Origin: an uncultured Clostridia bacterium
Lineage (GTDB): Bacteria > Bacillota > Clostridia > Christensenellales > Aristaeellaceae
Assembly (NCBI GenBank): GCA_945948915.1
Contig: CAMFCQ010000019.1
Span: 1 to 39,180, forward strand
DNA: 39,180 nt
Direction of reading: 5' to 3'
Below are positions 1 through 7,052 of the stretch, piece by piece (position 1 is the first letter of the stretch; every line of letters starts with the position of its first letter). The notes under the pieces are model-generated. The model did not search any database and was not told where the DNA came from. It saw only the letters and a program-made list of their open reading frames with translations. The position numbers and the translations under genes were made by a program.

Positions 1-52
1 CGATGGTACTTGGCTGGAGACGGCCCGGGAGAGTAGGACGTTGCCGGATTCC
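1..52 (+). rRNA. 5S ribosomal RNA, 3' end (partial)
   Basis: The window opens inside a 5S rRNA. The stretch CGATGGTACTTGGCTGG, then GCCCGGGAGAGTAGGACG and GCCGGAT, is the conserved 3' third of bacterial 5S rRNA (helices IV/V and the strand closing helix I). The 5' two thirds lie outside the window, so this is probably the end of an rRNA operon. A strong terminator follows at once. Confidence 0.9.
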
Positions 53-98
53 AAATGAAAGCCCCTAGCATGAGCTAGGGGTTTTTCATTTGGAATCA
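47..98 (+). terminator. rRNA operon terminator
   Basis: A long near-perfect inverted repeat: GATTCCAAATGAAA pairs with TTTCATTTGGAATC, around an inner CCCTAGC/GCTAGGG stem, with a T run in the 3' arm. It begins in the last bases of the 5S gene, as expected for a factor-independent rRNA terminator. Confidence 0.85.
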
Positions 99-133
99 GA
101 TGACGATGTACTTCTTCGGATTGTTTCCAGTCA

Positions 134-236
134 ACGTGCATACATCGTACTCGGCTAGGTGAGGCCATGGCGGCGCCCAGTGGACGTAAAGAAGCCCATG
201 CCGAACGCCCGGGAGAGGTTGACGTTGCCGGATTCC
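134..236 (+). pseudogene. Degenerate 5S rRNA-like unit
   Basis: This stretch resembles the 5S gene just upstream. Its end has GCCCGGGAGAG, GACGTTGCCGGATTCC, nearly identical to the true 5S 3' end. It also has ATCGTACTCGGCTAGG, which parallels ATGGTACTTGGCTGG, and a CCCATGCCGAAC piece resembling the conserved CCCATCCCGAAC loop. The pieces are out of normal order and spacing, so it cannot fold as a 5S. It looks like a decayed or rearranged tandem copy, again followed by a terminator hairpin. Confidence 0.6.
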
Positions 237-280
237 AAAAAGGAATGAGCCCCACGAATGTGGGGCTTATTCCTTTTTGG
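236..280 (+). terminator. Terminator after the 5S-like remnant
   Basis: Hairpin with arms CAAAAAGGAATGAGCCCCAC and GTGGGGCTTATTCCTTTTTG. It has the same plan as the terminator behind the first 5S (the element end GGATTCC runs into the stem), although the stem sequence is different. Confidence 0.75.
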
Positions 281-308
281 GGCTGATAACTTCTATTCTC
301 TGGCTATC

Positions 309-385
309 CAAGCTAACGTGCAACATTGTACTTGGCGATGGTTTTTGTGTGCGGGCAAGCCGACGGGAGGTTTGACGCTTACCTC
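309..385 (+). pseudogene. Second degenerate 5S rRNA-like unit
   Basis: Shorter and more diverged than the previous unit. AAGCTAACGTGCAACATTG followed by TACTTGGCGATGG parallels the 5S segment TTAAGCT...GATGGTACTTGGCTGG. GACGGGAGGTTTGACG parallels CCCGGGAGAGTAGGACG. It shares AACGTGCA.ACAT.GTACT.GGC with the other remnant, so the two look related to each other. The 5' half of a 5S is missing. Confidence 0.5.
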
Positions 386-408
386 CTTTCTTGAGGAATG
401 CAGAAAAA

Positions 409-447
409 TCCCCTTGACTTCATAAAGAAATCAAGGGGCGGGTTCTT
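409..447 (+). terminator. Hairpin after second 5S-like remnant
   Basis: CCCCTTGA and TCAAGGGG form a stem around a short AT-rich loop. The T tract after it is weak (GGGTTCTTAT), so termination is likely but not certain. It touches the left end of the MITE-like repeat. Confidence 0.45.
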
Positions 448-644
448 ATACTACTCTCAAATAAAATCGGCCATGCAATAACCGGCCGTCAGGTAACGCT
501 TCGCTCCCTGACTGCTTTTCTATGATCGCTTCGCGATATGGAGACGTTGGGGGAGTTCATCCCCCAAAACCCTAGCCTGGGGACCAGTCCCCAGACCCCT
601 TCTTTGCTTCGCGCTTATAGCTCGTTTCTATTTGAGAATAGTAT
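448..644 (+). mobile_element. MITE-like repeat, copy A (197 bp)
   Basis: A 197 bp non-coding element with imperfect terminal inverted repeats: left end ATACTACTCTCAAATAAAA, right end the complement of ATACTATTCTCAAATAGAA. The interior is a series of small hairpins: GTCAGG/CCTGAC, ATCGC-TTC-GCGAT, TTGGGGGA/TCCCCCAA, CTGGGGAC-CAGTCCCCAG and GCGAAGC-type pairs. Two related copies occur elsewhere in the window, one of exactly the same length. It encodes no protein. It resembles a MITE or another structured dispersed repeat moved in trans. A clear target-site duplication is not visible. Confidence 0.75.
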
Positions 645-667
645 TAGAAAGAATTCTGAATCTACGG

Positions 668-1096
668 TTATTTAATCGTCGAAAAATAGAAACCATAAAG
701 AGTACCCAATCGATCAGAATCTAATATCTTATGCCTTTTTACCTCATTCGAATTAATTCTATTGTCTGCAGACAGGAGCACCCCACACACATCATCTACT
801 GCTCCACTAGTGACAAAATATATATCATCTTTCACTTTAAATGCGTAATGAACATCTCTTTCAAAAAGACGCTTCCAACTTAGAGGCATTTCAAATTCAA
901 TCTTCTGGTTACCCGTACACATCAGAATCATATTTCCCTTTTCACATCGAGCCAAATCGAAATCCGGATATTCAATCAAGCCCCGATATGCATCCATGCA
1001 ATCAATGGCAATCTGCGTGTATCTATTATTTACAATTTGACAACACAGAAAGAGAAGAACTAGAAATATGATTATACCTATAAATAAACGCTTCAT
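668..1096 (-). CDS. Small membrane-anchored protein, candidate RHS immunity protein
   Basis: A 142-residue protein with a positively charged N-terminus and one strong hydrophobic segment (about residues 5-21, ending in a Cys-Cys pair), then a soluble domain of about 115 residues rich in aromatic and charged residues (for example HYAFKVKDDIYFVTSG). The start is well supported: GGAGG lies about 9 bases upstream of ATG. I do not recognise the domain. It sits 27 bp downstream of, and on the same strand as, the tail of an RHS toxin gene, which is where an immunity protein is normally encoded. Membrane anchorage would suit a toxin acting at the envelope. Base composition is AT-richer than the chromosome around it. 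The immunity role is inferred from position only. Confidence 0.6.
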   Translation of the reverse strand: MKRLFIGIIIFLVLLFLCCQIVNNRYTQIAIDCMDAYRGLIEYPDFDLARCEKGNMILMCTGNQKIEFEMPLSWKRLFERDVHYAFKVKDDIYFVTSGAVDDVCGVLLSADNRINSNEVKRHKILDSDRLGTLYGFYFSTIK

Positions 1097-1123
1097 CAGA
1101 ATAGCCTCCGTGCAACGAGTCCG

Positions 1124-1615
1124 TTAAAGCTGTGGAAATTTCAGTATATCGTATTTCAGCGTATACAGCCATTCCATCCCAACCTTTTTATATGACGCTT
1201 TTACACCTGCCCATCGGGCACGAACATCCCATTCTTCATCGAGCCTCCGTTGAATGATTGAGCCGCCCTGAGCCAAGAACGTCTGGAACCAATTGCTGCA
1301 TTTATTCATAAATAAATAATACGACCAAGTATAGTTGCCAGCTTCATTGCGATTATAGACCAGACCATCTGCATAATAAAGCTGTTACTTACTAAGCTGC
1401 AACTTGAAGTCTAACTTGTTTTTGAGCAAAACTGGAAAAGGATGCAGCTTTTCATTCTTGGTTTCATGAGATCGATTTACCTTTGCAAGGTGGTCATACA
1501 TATATTCTACTACCTGCGTGCTGTTGGCGTCAATCATCGCCCCGACGTCGTCCTGTAGATTCAAGAATTCAAAAGATATCGGCTCCATGCCGAATCTTTC
1601 CAGACCTTGCTTCGT
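1124..1615 (-). pseudogene. RHS-repeat polymorphic toxin, 3' remnant with in-frame stop
   Basis: One minus-strand frame, broken by a stop at 1385-1387, reads as the end of an RHS core. It starts with NLQDDVGAMIDANSTQVVEY and YMYDHLAKV, matching the usual RHS pattern NLQGDVxxIxDxxGxxVVxYxYDxxGKV. After the stop come YYADGLVYNRNEAGN and YYLFMNKCSN, matching the motif that closes the core before the variable toxin tip (ADGLVxTGQGxxGNNMFAYCxNNPVN). About 55 residues of unrecognised C-terminal tail follow. The segment normally between these (NPFRYRGYxYDxETGLYYLxSRYYxP) is degenerate. Everything upstream of the last repeat is missing; a TAG lies at 1616-1618. So the gene is truncated, although the tail with the following small gene may be a displaced toxin-immunity cassette. 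Confidence 0.7.
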
Positions 1616-1666
1616 CTAATTCATGTAAAAGCGCTTTGTACGAAAAACAACAAAGGGAGGACAGCC

Positions 1667-2140
1667 ATGGACAAGGACACGTTTGCCCGGCAGGTGACAG
1701 ACCTGCAGGGCAGCTTGTATCGCGTTGCGGCAAGCTATCTGCGCGGTGAGAGCGACCGGCTGGACGCCGTCTCCGAGGCGATCGCCCGGGCGTGGGAGAA
1801 ACGGCATACGCTGCGCAACGAAAGCTTGTTTCGTACATGGATTACGCGGATTCTGATTCGCGAGTGCGTGAACATCCAGCGCAGGCAGAAGCGCAGCGTG
1901 CCGGTGGACACCATGCCGGAGGCGGAGAGCGAGCCGGAGGACGAGCGAATCGCCGCGCTGCGGGAGGCGCTTGCGCAGCTGCCGCAACGGCAGCGGACCA
2001 TGACTGTGCTGCACTACATGGAAGGATACGATGTGCGCGAGGTGGCGCGGATCATGGGCACAACGAAGAGCGCGGTATGCGCGGGACTTTCGCGGGCGCG
2101 GACGAGGCTGCGCGCGTTGATGGGGGAGGAATTGGCATGA
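1667..2140 (+). CDS. ECF-type sigma-70 family RNA polymerase sigma factor
   Basis: A 157-residue two-domain sigma factor. Region 2 covers about residues 5-75 (DAVSEAIARAWEKRHTLRNE, then FRTWITRILIRECVN). After an acidic linker, region 4 covers about residues 98-150, with the helix-turn-helix LPQRQRTMTVLHYMEGYDVREVA, MGTTKSAVCAGLSRARTRLR. Length and layout are typical of extracytoplasmic-function sigma factors. I place the start at ATG 1667 because AAAGGGAGG lies just upstream; a longer frame from 1607 would begin inside the foreign RHS remnant. The stop overlaps the next start (ATGA), so it is translationally coupled to a membrane protein that probably controls it. Its regulon cannot be read from this sequence. 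Confidence 0.88.
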   Translation: MDKDTFARQVTDLQGSLYRVAASYLRGESDRLDAVSEAIARAWEKRHTLRNESLFRTWITRILIRECVNIQRRQKRSVPVDTMPEAESEPEDERIAALREALAQLPQRQRTMTVLHYMEGYDVREVARIMGTTKSAVCAGLSRARTRLRALMGEELA

Positions 2141-3303
2141 AACGCGAGGATTGGCAGAGGGTCTATCAGCCTCGGCAGGACGCCTTGGAGGCGCGCGTCG
2201 GGCAGACGCTTCGCATGCTGGATACACAGAACAATGGGAGGACATGGACGATGAAAAAGACGATGGCTTTGGCGCTGGCGGCGGTGCTGCTGCTGGGCGC
2301 GGCGGCAGCGCTGGCCGCGGGGCTGATTCTTTCTGAAAGGGTGGACGCCAAAACGGCGGCGCGTCAGGCGCTGGCCGGGCAGTACGGCTTTACGCCGGAA
2401 ATGGAAGCGTTCTTTGACTGTGAAGTGTCCGAGGATGGCCGCACGGTGAGCTTTACGCCCGCTGCCCAGACGGGCGCGGGTGTTGAGGGGAAGCTCGGCG
2501 TATACACCGTGACGCTTGGCAAGGGCCATCAGGCGACGGCCAGCTGGTCGCATGACGGGGAGACGATCGGCGAGGATACGCAGTCTCCGGTATGGGATAC
2601 TGCGCTGCTGGCCGCGGCGCTGGAGCGCAAGGCGGCGGGTGAGGAATGGATTGACATTGTGCTCAGTGCAGAGCAGACTGCCGTGAACGTCACCCCGGAG
2701 GAAGCGATTGCAATCGCGCGCAGGGCGGCGATGGAGGAGTTCGGTCTTGACGACCTGATGGTTGTCGAGGATTGGGGCGCGCACCTGTACTATCGCGGCG
2801 TTGAGAAAGCGGAGAAGGACGGCAAGGGAGCCAAGTGCTATCAGGTTCGCTTTACGCAGGGAGACGAGCGCGGAACGGAGTATGCTGTATCGCTCTATGC
2901 CAACAGCGGCGAGGTGTTTGAATGCAGGAGCCTGGAAGAGGAGCAGGACGTGGTGTACGATGCGAGCGTGAGCTGGCATGCAGCTCCGGGCAGCGAACAG
3001 GCGAAGGCGCTTGCGGAAATCACCCCTGAGCAGGCGGCGCAGCTGGCGAAGGACGCTGCGGCCGAGGTCTATGGCCTGAGCCCGGCACAGGCGGACAGCA
3101 TGGAATGGGTTGCAGATGTGGCTCCGTCCCCGTATGCGATGGCGGGCGATACGCCGGTGATTCAGATTTATCTCTGGCTGTGGCAGGGCGGCAGCAGCGC
3201 GCCGTTCGCCGAGGGCGACGGCGTGTATCAGGTAGAAGTGAACGCGCAGACCGGCACGATTGAGAGCATCCTTTACGATTCCACATTAGCCGGCAACGGA
3301 TAA
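2137..3303 (+). CDS. Membrane-anchored PepSY-like protein, probable sigma regulator
   Basis: A 388-residue single-pass protein. A short cytoplasmic N-terminus of about 38 residues comes first, then one hydrophobic segment (about residues 40-62, LALAAVLLLGAAAALAAG), then a large extracytoplasmic part. That part holds two stretches resembling PepSY domains: VTPEEAIAIARRAAMEEFGL with a Y..VRF..G.....Y.VSLYANSGEVF pattern, and ITPEQAAQLAKDAAAEVYGL with YQVEVNAQTGTIESILYD. Its start overlaps the sigma gene stop, the usual arrangement of an ECF sigma/anti-sigma pair. No zinc anti-sigma motif (HxxxCxxC) is present in the cytoplasmic part. It may sense envelope state through the PepSY-like repeats. 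Anti-sigma function is inferred. Confidence 0.7.
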   Translation: MKREDWQRVYQPRQDALEARVGQTLRMLDTQNNGRTWTMKKTMALALAAVLLLGAAAALAAGLILSERVDAKTAARQALAGQYGFTPEMEAFFDCEVSEDGRTVSFTPAAQTGAGVEGKLGVYTVTLGKGHQATASWSHDGETIGEDTQSPVWDTALLAAALERKAAGEEWIDIVLSAEQTAVNVTPEEAIAIARRAAMEEFGLDDLMVVEDWGAHLYYRGVEKAEKDGKGAKCYQVRFTQGDERGTEYAVSLYANSGEVFECRSLEEEQDVVYDASVSWHAAPGSEQAKALAEITPEQAAQLAKDAAAEVYGLSPAQADSMEWVADVAPSPYAMAGDTPVIQIYLWLWQGGSSAPFAEGDGVYQVEVNAQTGTIESILYDSTLAGNG

Positions 3304-3340
3304 CGGTTCCCAAGGGCTGGAATCAGCGACAGACAGCAGA

Positions 3341-3368
3341 AAGCTCAGACGATGGTCTGGGCTTTTTT
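3341..3368 (+). terminator. Terminator of the sigma operon
   Basis: Stem AGCTCAGAC / GTCTGGGCT followed by a run of T residues, 38 bp after the membrane-protein stop. Confidence 0.75.
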
Positions 3369-3377
3369 CCCATGCTG

Positions 3378-3386
3378 TGCTATAAT
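3378..3386 (+). promoter_or_regulatory. Extended -10 promoter for the NUDIX/Ham1 operon
   Basis: TGC-TATAAT, a perfect extended -10, just after the preceding terminator and about 37 bp before the NUDIX start. There is no good -35 at the right distance, as is common for extended -10 promoters. Confidence 0.6.
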
Positions 3387-3422
3387 GGCAGGCATGAAAC
3401 CGGAGAAACCGAGGAGAAGCGA

Positions 3423-3839
3423 ATGATCAGCAGAGTTTACGAGGTTGGAGCGCTCAAAGCATACAAATACGTCGTCATCCTGTCCACATGCTGTGGGAAA
3501 CTCATGCTCAGCCGGCACAGGCAGCGCACGACCTGGGAGACACAGGGCGGCCATGTGGAGCCAGGCGAGACGCCGATGGAGGCCGCCAGACGCGAGCTTT
3601 ATGAGGAATCCGGCGCGGTGCGCTATGAGATCCGCGAGCTGTGCGATTACTGGGCGGGCGACGAGGTCACCGGCGAGGGCGCGACAGGCAGGGTGTTCCA
3701 TGCGAAGATTCACGAGCTGGGCCCGATGCCGGAGAGCGAAATGGCGGAGGTGCGCCTGTTTGACGGCCTGCCGGAAAACCTGACGTATCCGGCCATCACG
3801 CCGGAGCTCTATGCGGTGCTGACAAAGGAGAAGGGCTGA
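3423..3839 (+). CDS. NUDIX hydrolase
   Basis: A 138-residue single-domain NUDIX protein. The NUDIX box GX5EX7REUXEEXGU is complete at residues 43-65: GHVEPGE, then REL, then YEESGA. The family hydrolyses nucleoside diphosphates linked to another group X, with Mg2+ bound by the Glu residues of the box. The start ATG 3423 is preceded by GAGGAGAAG; an upstream in-frame ATG lies too close to the promoter. One base separates its stop from the next gene, a Ham1-type NTP hydrolase, which suggests a small nucleotide-pool housekeeping operon. The exact substrate cannot be told from sequence. Confidence 0.88.
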   Translation: MISRVYEVGALKAYKYVVILSTCCGKLMLSRHRQRTTWETQGGHVEPGETPMEAARRELYEESGAVRYEIRELCDYWAGDEVTGEGATGRVFHAKIHELGPMPESEMAEVRLFDGLPENLTYPAITPELYAVLTKEKG

Positions 3840-3840
3840 G

Positions 3841-4470
3841 ATGCAGATTTTGATCGGGACAACCAATCCGTCCAAGGTCGGCTACTTTGAGAAATTGCTC
3901 GCGGATGCGGACGTGTCCTTTATCACGCCGCGCGGGCTGGGCATTTCGGATGAGCCGCGGGAGACGGGCGGCACGCCGGAGGAGAACGCGCGGATCAAGG
4001 CGGCGTTCTACGGCCAGTATGCGGACGCGGTGATCTGCGCAGATTCCGGTCTGTATTTTGACGCGCTTCCGCTCGACGATCCGCGTCAGCCGGGGCTGCA
4101 TATACGCACGCCAAACGGCGTGCGGCTTAACGACGAGCAGATGATTGCGCACTACGCGGCGCTTGCGCACAGCCTGGGCGGCAAGGTGATGGCGTATTAC
4201 CTGGACGGCTGCGCGGTGCAGCGCGGCGGACAGGTCTATGGTTTTCAGGCGACGCGCGAGGAGGCGCGCGCACGGGCTTTTTTTCTGACGGATACGCCCT
4301 GCGCGGCGCGGCAGGAGGGCTGGCCGCTGGACAGCCTCTCTTTGGATCTGGAGGAGGTTTCCTTTCTGGATGCGCAGCGCTTGACTGCGGAGCAGATGGA
4401 AAGACAGTATGTGAAGCGTCTGAAGGCGTTTCTGCGGGCGTCACTGGGCATATTGAACAATGGAGAATGA
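3841..4470 (+). CDS. Ham1/RdgB-type non-canonical purine NTP pyrophosphatase (divergent)
   Basis: A 209-residue protein beginning MQILIGTTNPSKVGYF, the nucleotide-binding TxNxxK signature of the Ham1 family. ETGGTPEENARIKAAFY and VICADSGLYFDAL follow; these are the GxTxxENAxxKA and ADDSGLxVDAL motifs that hold the metal and the catalytic residues. Family members hydrolyse dITP, XTP and related deaminated nucleotides to monophosphates. Two points are less usual: ADSG is preceded by Cys where many members have Asp, and the C-terminal half (from about residue 110) is poorly conserved. Together with the upstream NUDIX gene it probably sanitises the nucleotide pool. Confidence 0.8.
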   Translation: MQILIGTTNPSKVGYFEKLLADADVSFITPRGLGISDEPRETGGTPEENARIKAAFYGQYADAVICADSGLYFDALPLDDPRQPGLHIRTPNGVRLNDEQMIAHYAALAHSLGGKVMAYYLDGCAVQRGGQVYGFQATREEARARAFFLTDTPCAARQEGWPLDSLSLDLEEVSFLDAQRLTAEQMERQYVKRLKAFLRASLGILNNGE

Positions 4471-4501
4471 CGCTATCTGCTGCTATTTCTGTGTCCAATG
4501 C

Positions 4502-4533
4502 AAAAAGCACCCTTATGAGGTGCTTTTTGTTTT
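4502..4533 (+). terminator. Terminator after Ham1 gene
   Basis: AAAAAGCACC / GGTGCTTTTT stem with TGTTTTG after it. It also has A residues on the other side and might act in both directions, but the MITE copy separates it from the opposing operon. Confidence 0.8.
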
Positions 4534-4548
4534 GTTGTCAGAATAGTA

Positions 4549-4745
4549 ATACTGTTTTCAAATAGCATCAGCCAAGTGCTATGCCCCGTCAGGTAACGTT
4601 TCGCTCCCTGACTACTCTTTCTTTGATCGCTCCGCGATATAGGAACGTTTGAGGGATTTCATCCCCCAAACCCCTAGCCTGGAACCAGTCCCCAGCCCCC
4701 CACTTCGCTTCGCGCTTATAGCTCGTTTCTATCAGAGAATAGTAT
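4549..4745 (+). mobile_element. MITE-like repeat, copy B (197 bp)
   Basis: Same orientation and the same length as copy A. The left end ATACTGTTTTCAAATAG and right end CTATCAGAGAATAGTAT are diverged terminal repeats. The interior keeps the hairpin series (GTCAGGTAACG...CCTGAC, GATCGCTCCGCGATAT, a CCCCCAAA block, a CCAGTCCCCAG block, and GCTTCGCGCTTATAGCTCG identical to copy A). It ends 2 bp from the stop codon of the VanY gene on the other strand, so it probably forms the 3' untranslated end of that operon. Confidence 0.75.
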
Positions 4746-4747
4746 GG

Positions 4748-5959
4748 TCACTTGATGCCCATCTTCTCCACATATTCCTCCAGGCACCAGTCGTTAAAGG
4801 TCATCACCTGCGCGGCTTCCACGCCGACATAGCGGAAATGCCAGCTTTCGGCCAGAAAGCCCGTCTTGTCCTGCTTCTCCTCGGTGAAGCGGACGATAAA
4901 GCCGTATTCATAGCAGTGCTCGTGCAGCCACTTCTGCTGCGCGGTGCCGGAGAAGGAGACGCCGGGGACGGTGATGTCAAATGCCAGGCCGGTCATGTGC
5001 TCGCTGGCTCCGGCGGGGGCGACGGTCTGATATGTCGCCGAGAGACAGCGCTCCGTGCTCCAGGAGGGATTGTTCTTCCTGTACTTGGCCACGGACTGAT
5101 CGACCAGCGCCTGCTGATCGCTGTACTTGCGATAGGCAGAGGAAACCTGCCAGTTGGTCACGCCGTCCTCGATGGCGTCCTCGAGCATGCGGCCCAGCGC
5201 CTTGGCCGCCGTGCGGTTGGCCATCGTGCCCTTGTACTTGACCTTGAGGACGTTCTCCGGGATCACGTCGGCGATCTGAACGAGATCCGTCGGCACGTAG
5301 TTCTTGTCGAGCTTGTTTTCACGGTTGACCAGGATCAGATAGTCCATCTCCGGCGCTTCGCTGGCGGAGAGCGCGCTGCCGCTGTAGAGCAGCGTCAGCG
5401 TCTGGCTGCCGGCGATGCCGTCCGCGCTCAGGCCATTGACAGCCTGAAACTGAATGACGGCGCTTTGCGTGCCGCTGCCGAAATCGCCGTCAGCTGCGCC
5501 GGAAAGATAGCCCAGCGCGATAAGCGCTTCCTGCATCCTGACGACGGAGGGACCGTTCGCGCCCTTTTTGAGCGTTGTGTAGGATTCCGGCGTGGGCATT
5601 GGTTCCGCTGTCGGCACAGGCGTAGGGGTAGGCGCAGGCGAGGGCGTCGGTTCGGGCGTCGGCGTTTCGGGAATGAGCTCCTTGCCGCCGTAGCCGTACT
5701 GCGCGCCGAAGGGTGCATAGACTGCCGGTGTGGGCGTGATGGTCGGCTCGGGCGTCGGCGTGGGTACGGGCGTCGGCGTGCCGGGCTCGGCGGTGGGCTC
5801 GAGCGCCGCGGGATCGACCTGCGGCATCAGGGATGTGGCGGCGACGCATAGGACGACGATCAGCACGACAGTCAGCGCGGCGAGCAGCACGCGGAGGATC
5901 GGGTTTTGAAGCGGCGCGTCAGAAGATTGGCGCGGCCGGCGGGAACGTTGGGGGTTCAT
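4748..5959 (-). CDS. VanY-type D-Ala-D-Ala carboxypeptidase with peptidoglycan-binding domain
   Basis: A 403-residue membrane-anchored wall enzyme. Order: basic N-terminus; membrane segment at about 21-41; a Pro/Thr-rich linker at about 52-125 that spans the wall; a PG_binding_1 domain at about 128-192; and a peptidase M15B/VanY catalytic domain at about 225-400. The catalytic motifs are intact: SAYRKYSDQQ (274-283), SEHMTGLAFD (319-328, zinc ligands His321 and Asp328) and ESWHFRY (371-377, catalytic Glu371, zinc ligand His374). The family removes the terminal D-Ala from peptidoglycan stem peptides. The start has GGAGG 5 bases upstream; an upstream extension in the same frame is an artefact of the neighbouring gene. 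It is the last gene of the acyltransferase operon, 29 bp after the preceding stop. Confidence 0.9.
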   Translation of the reverse strand: MNPQRSRRPRQSSDAPLQNPILRVLLAALTVVLIVVLCVAATSLMPQVDPAALEPTAEPGTPTPVPTPTPEPTITPTPAVYAPFGAQYGYGGKELIPETPTPEPTPSPAPTPTPVPTAEPMPTPESYTTLKKGANGPSVVRMQEALIALGYLSGAADGDFGSGTQSAVIQFQAVNGLSADGIAGSQTLTLLYSGSALSASEAPEMDYLILVNRENKLDKNYVPTDLVQIADVIPENVLKVKYKGTMANRTAAKALGRMLEDAIEDGVTNWQVSSAYRKYSDQQALVDQSVAKYRKNNPSWSTERCLSATYQTVAPAGASEHMTGLAFDITVPGVSFSGTAQQKWLHEHCYEYGFIVRFTEEKQDKTGFLAESWHFRYVGVEAAQVMTFNDWCLEEYVEKMGIK

Positions 5960-5988
5960 GATTCCTCCTTTGGGATGATGGGACGGCG

Positions 5989-7047
5989 TCAATCGCCCTG
6001 ATAGATCCAGCGGCCGGCGCTCATCAGCGCGCCCGCCCAGGCGCGAAGCTGCGCCGTGGCGGCGTCCAGCTGCGCGCGGTCCGTGACGGCGCAGGATCCG
6101 TCGGCGATGGCCTCGACGATCGCGTCGTTGATCCACTGGCCGTAGTGCAGCGTATCCTTGTAGTTGTTCAGGTCGAGCACCCAGTCCTCACGCGCGGCAA
6201 AGTCGTGAACGGTCACGTTGCTGCAGGCGCTGAGCGCGTCGTAGCACAGGCCGCGCAGGGTGAGCATGCTCTCCAGCGTGCCTTTGCTCTGCATGCTGGA
6301 CCATTCCGCGGCGGAATAGGGCGGGAAGAAGAAGTCAAACTGCGTCTCGGGATGGTCGGCGACGAAGGGCAGAATGTGCGTGTTCAGATTGGCCAGCGCG
6401 GCGGACACATATCTGTCGGCGGGATAGACCTCCTGCGGCGCGGTGAACTGTGCGTTGTACAGCGCGGCGAGGCCGTATACGTCGCGCCCGGCCCAGCAGT
6501 ACATGCTGTCGCGGATGGAGTCATCCTGCGTCTGGCCCCAGGTGCGCAGACAGCGCGGCAGGAAGGAGCCGAGCACGGAGCGGTTGAGCCAATACGCCGC
6601 GTCGTTGAATGGATTGTGGTCGTACAGGTACATCGGCACGTCGCTGCCGGTCTCGGTGAGGCCCGCGATCAGGGAATACACGTCCAGACCGTAGACGATG
6701 CGCCGCACGTCGTGCGTTTCAAACGCGAGGCTGAGCAGCAGCGCGTGGTTGTATGCGGTGCCGGCGGAGGTGCACAGCTTGATGAAGCGGCCGCCGAGCA
6801 CCTCGTCCATCTGCGACGGCCGGAAGTTCTCCGTGACCGAGGTGCCGACGATGGCGCTGTCGTAATCGTAGCTGCGCACGATGCCGGCGTTGGCGTACAC
6901 CTGCGTGGTGTTGTCAATGGGCGGCACATAGTGCGCGGCGAGGCGGTAGACCTGAAACGGATCGACCGCAATGACCAGCGCGCTGAGGAGGACGATTGCG
7001 CCCGTCAGCGCGGCAAGGCACAGGCAGGCCCAGGTTTTTCTTTTCAT
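5989..7047 (-). CDS. SGNH/DltD-AlgJ-like acyltransferase partner, paralog 1
   Basis: A 352-residue protein with one N-terminal membrane segment (about residues 8-29), then VDPFQVY and an extracytoplasmic domain. The motif DYDSAIVGTSVTENFRPSQ (near residues 60-78) has the G-T-S serine-nucleophile block of SGNH-like acyl-transfer proteins that work with MBOAT partners (DltD, AlgJ/AlgX-like). A late DTLHYGQWIND motif supplies the Asp and His. Such proteins move an acyl group, delivered by the MBOAT, onto an extracellular polymer. It begins 5 bp after the MBOAT stop, with GAGGG upstream of the ATG, so the two are coupled. Two paralogs share the VDPF, TQ.Y.NAG, SY.YDS and SMTEN blocks. The polymer and acyl group are unknown. 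Confidence 0.75.
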   Translation of the reverse strand: MKRKTWACLCLAALTGAIVLLSALVIAVDPFQVYRLAAHYVPPIDNTTQVYANAGIVRSYDYDSAIVGTSVTENFRPSQMDEVLGGRFIKLCTSAGTAYNHALLLSLAFETHDVRRIVYGLDVYSLIAGLTETGSDVPMYLYDHNPFNDAAYWLNRSVLGSFLPRCLRTWGQTQDDSIRDSMYCWAGRDVYGLAALYNAQFTAPQEVYPADRYVSAALANLNTHILPFVADHPETQFDFFFPPYSAAEWSSMQSKGTLESMLTLRGLCYDALSACSNVTVHDFAAREDWVLDLNNYKDTLHYGQWINDAIVEAIADGSCAVTDRAQLDAATAQLRAWAGALMSAGRWIYQGD

Positions 7048-7052
7048 AGCCC

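Noticed and set aside
134-385. A tRNA gene downstream of 5S
   Set aside because: No T-loop GGTTCRA pattern or cloverleaf with an acceptor stem could be drawn; 5S similarity explains the sequence better.
448-644. CRISPR array or repeat-spacer structure
   Set aside because: The hairpins differ from each other and are not regularly spaced direct repeats; the unit recurs as one dispersed element.
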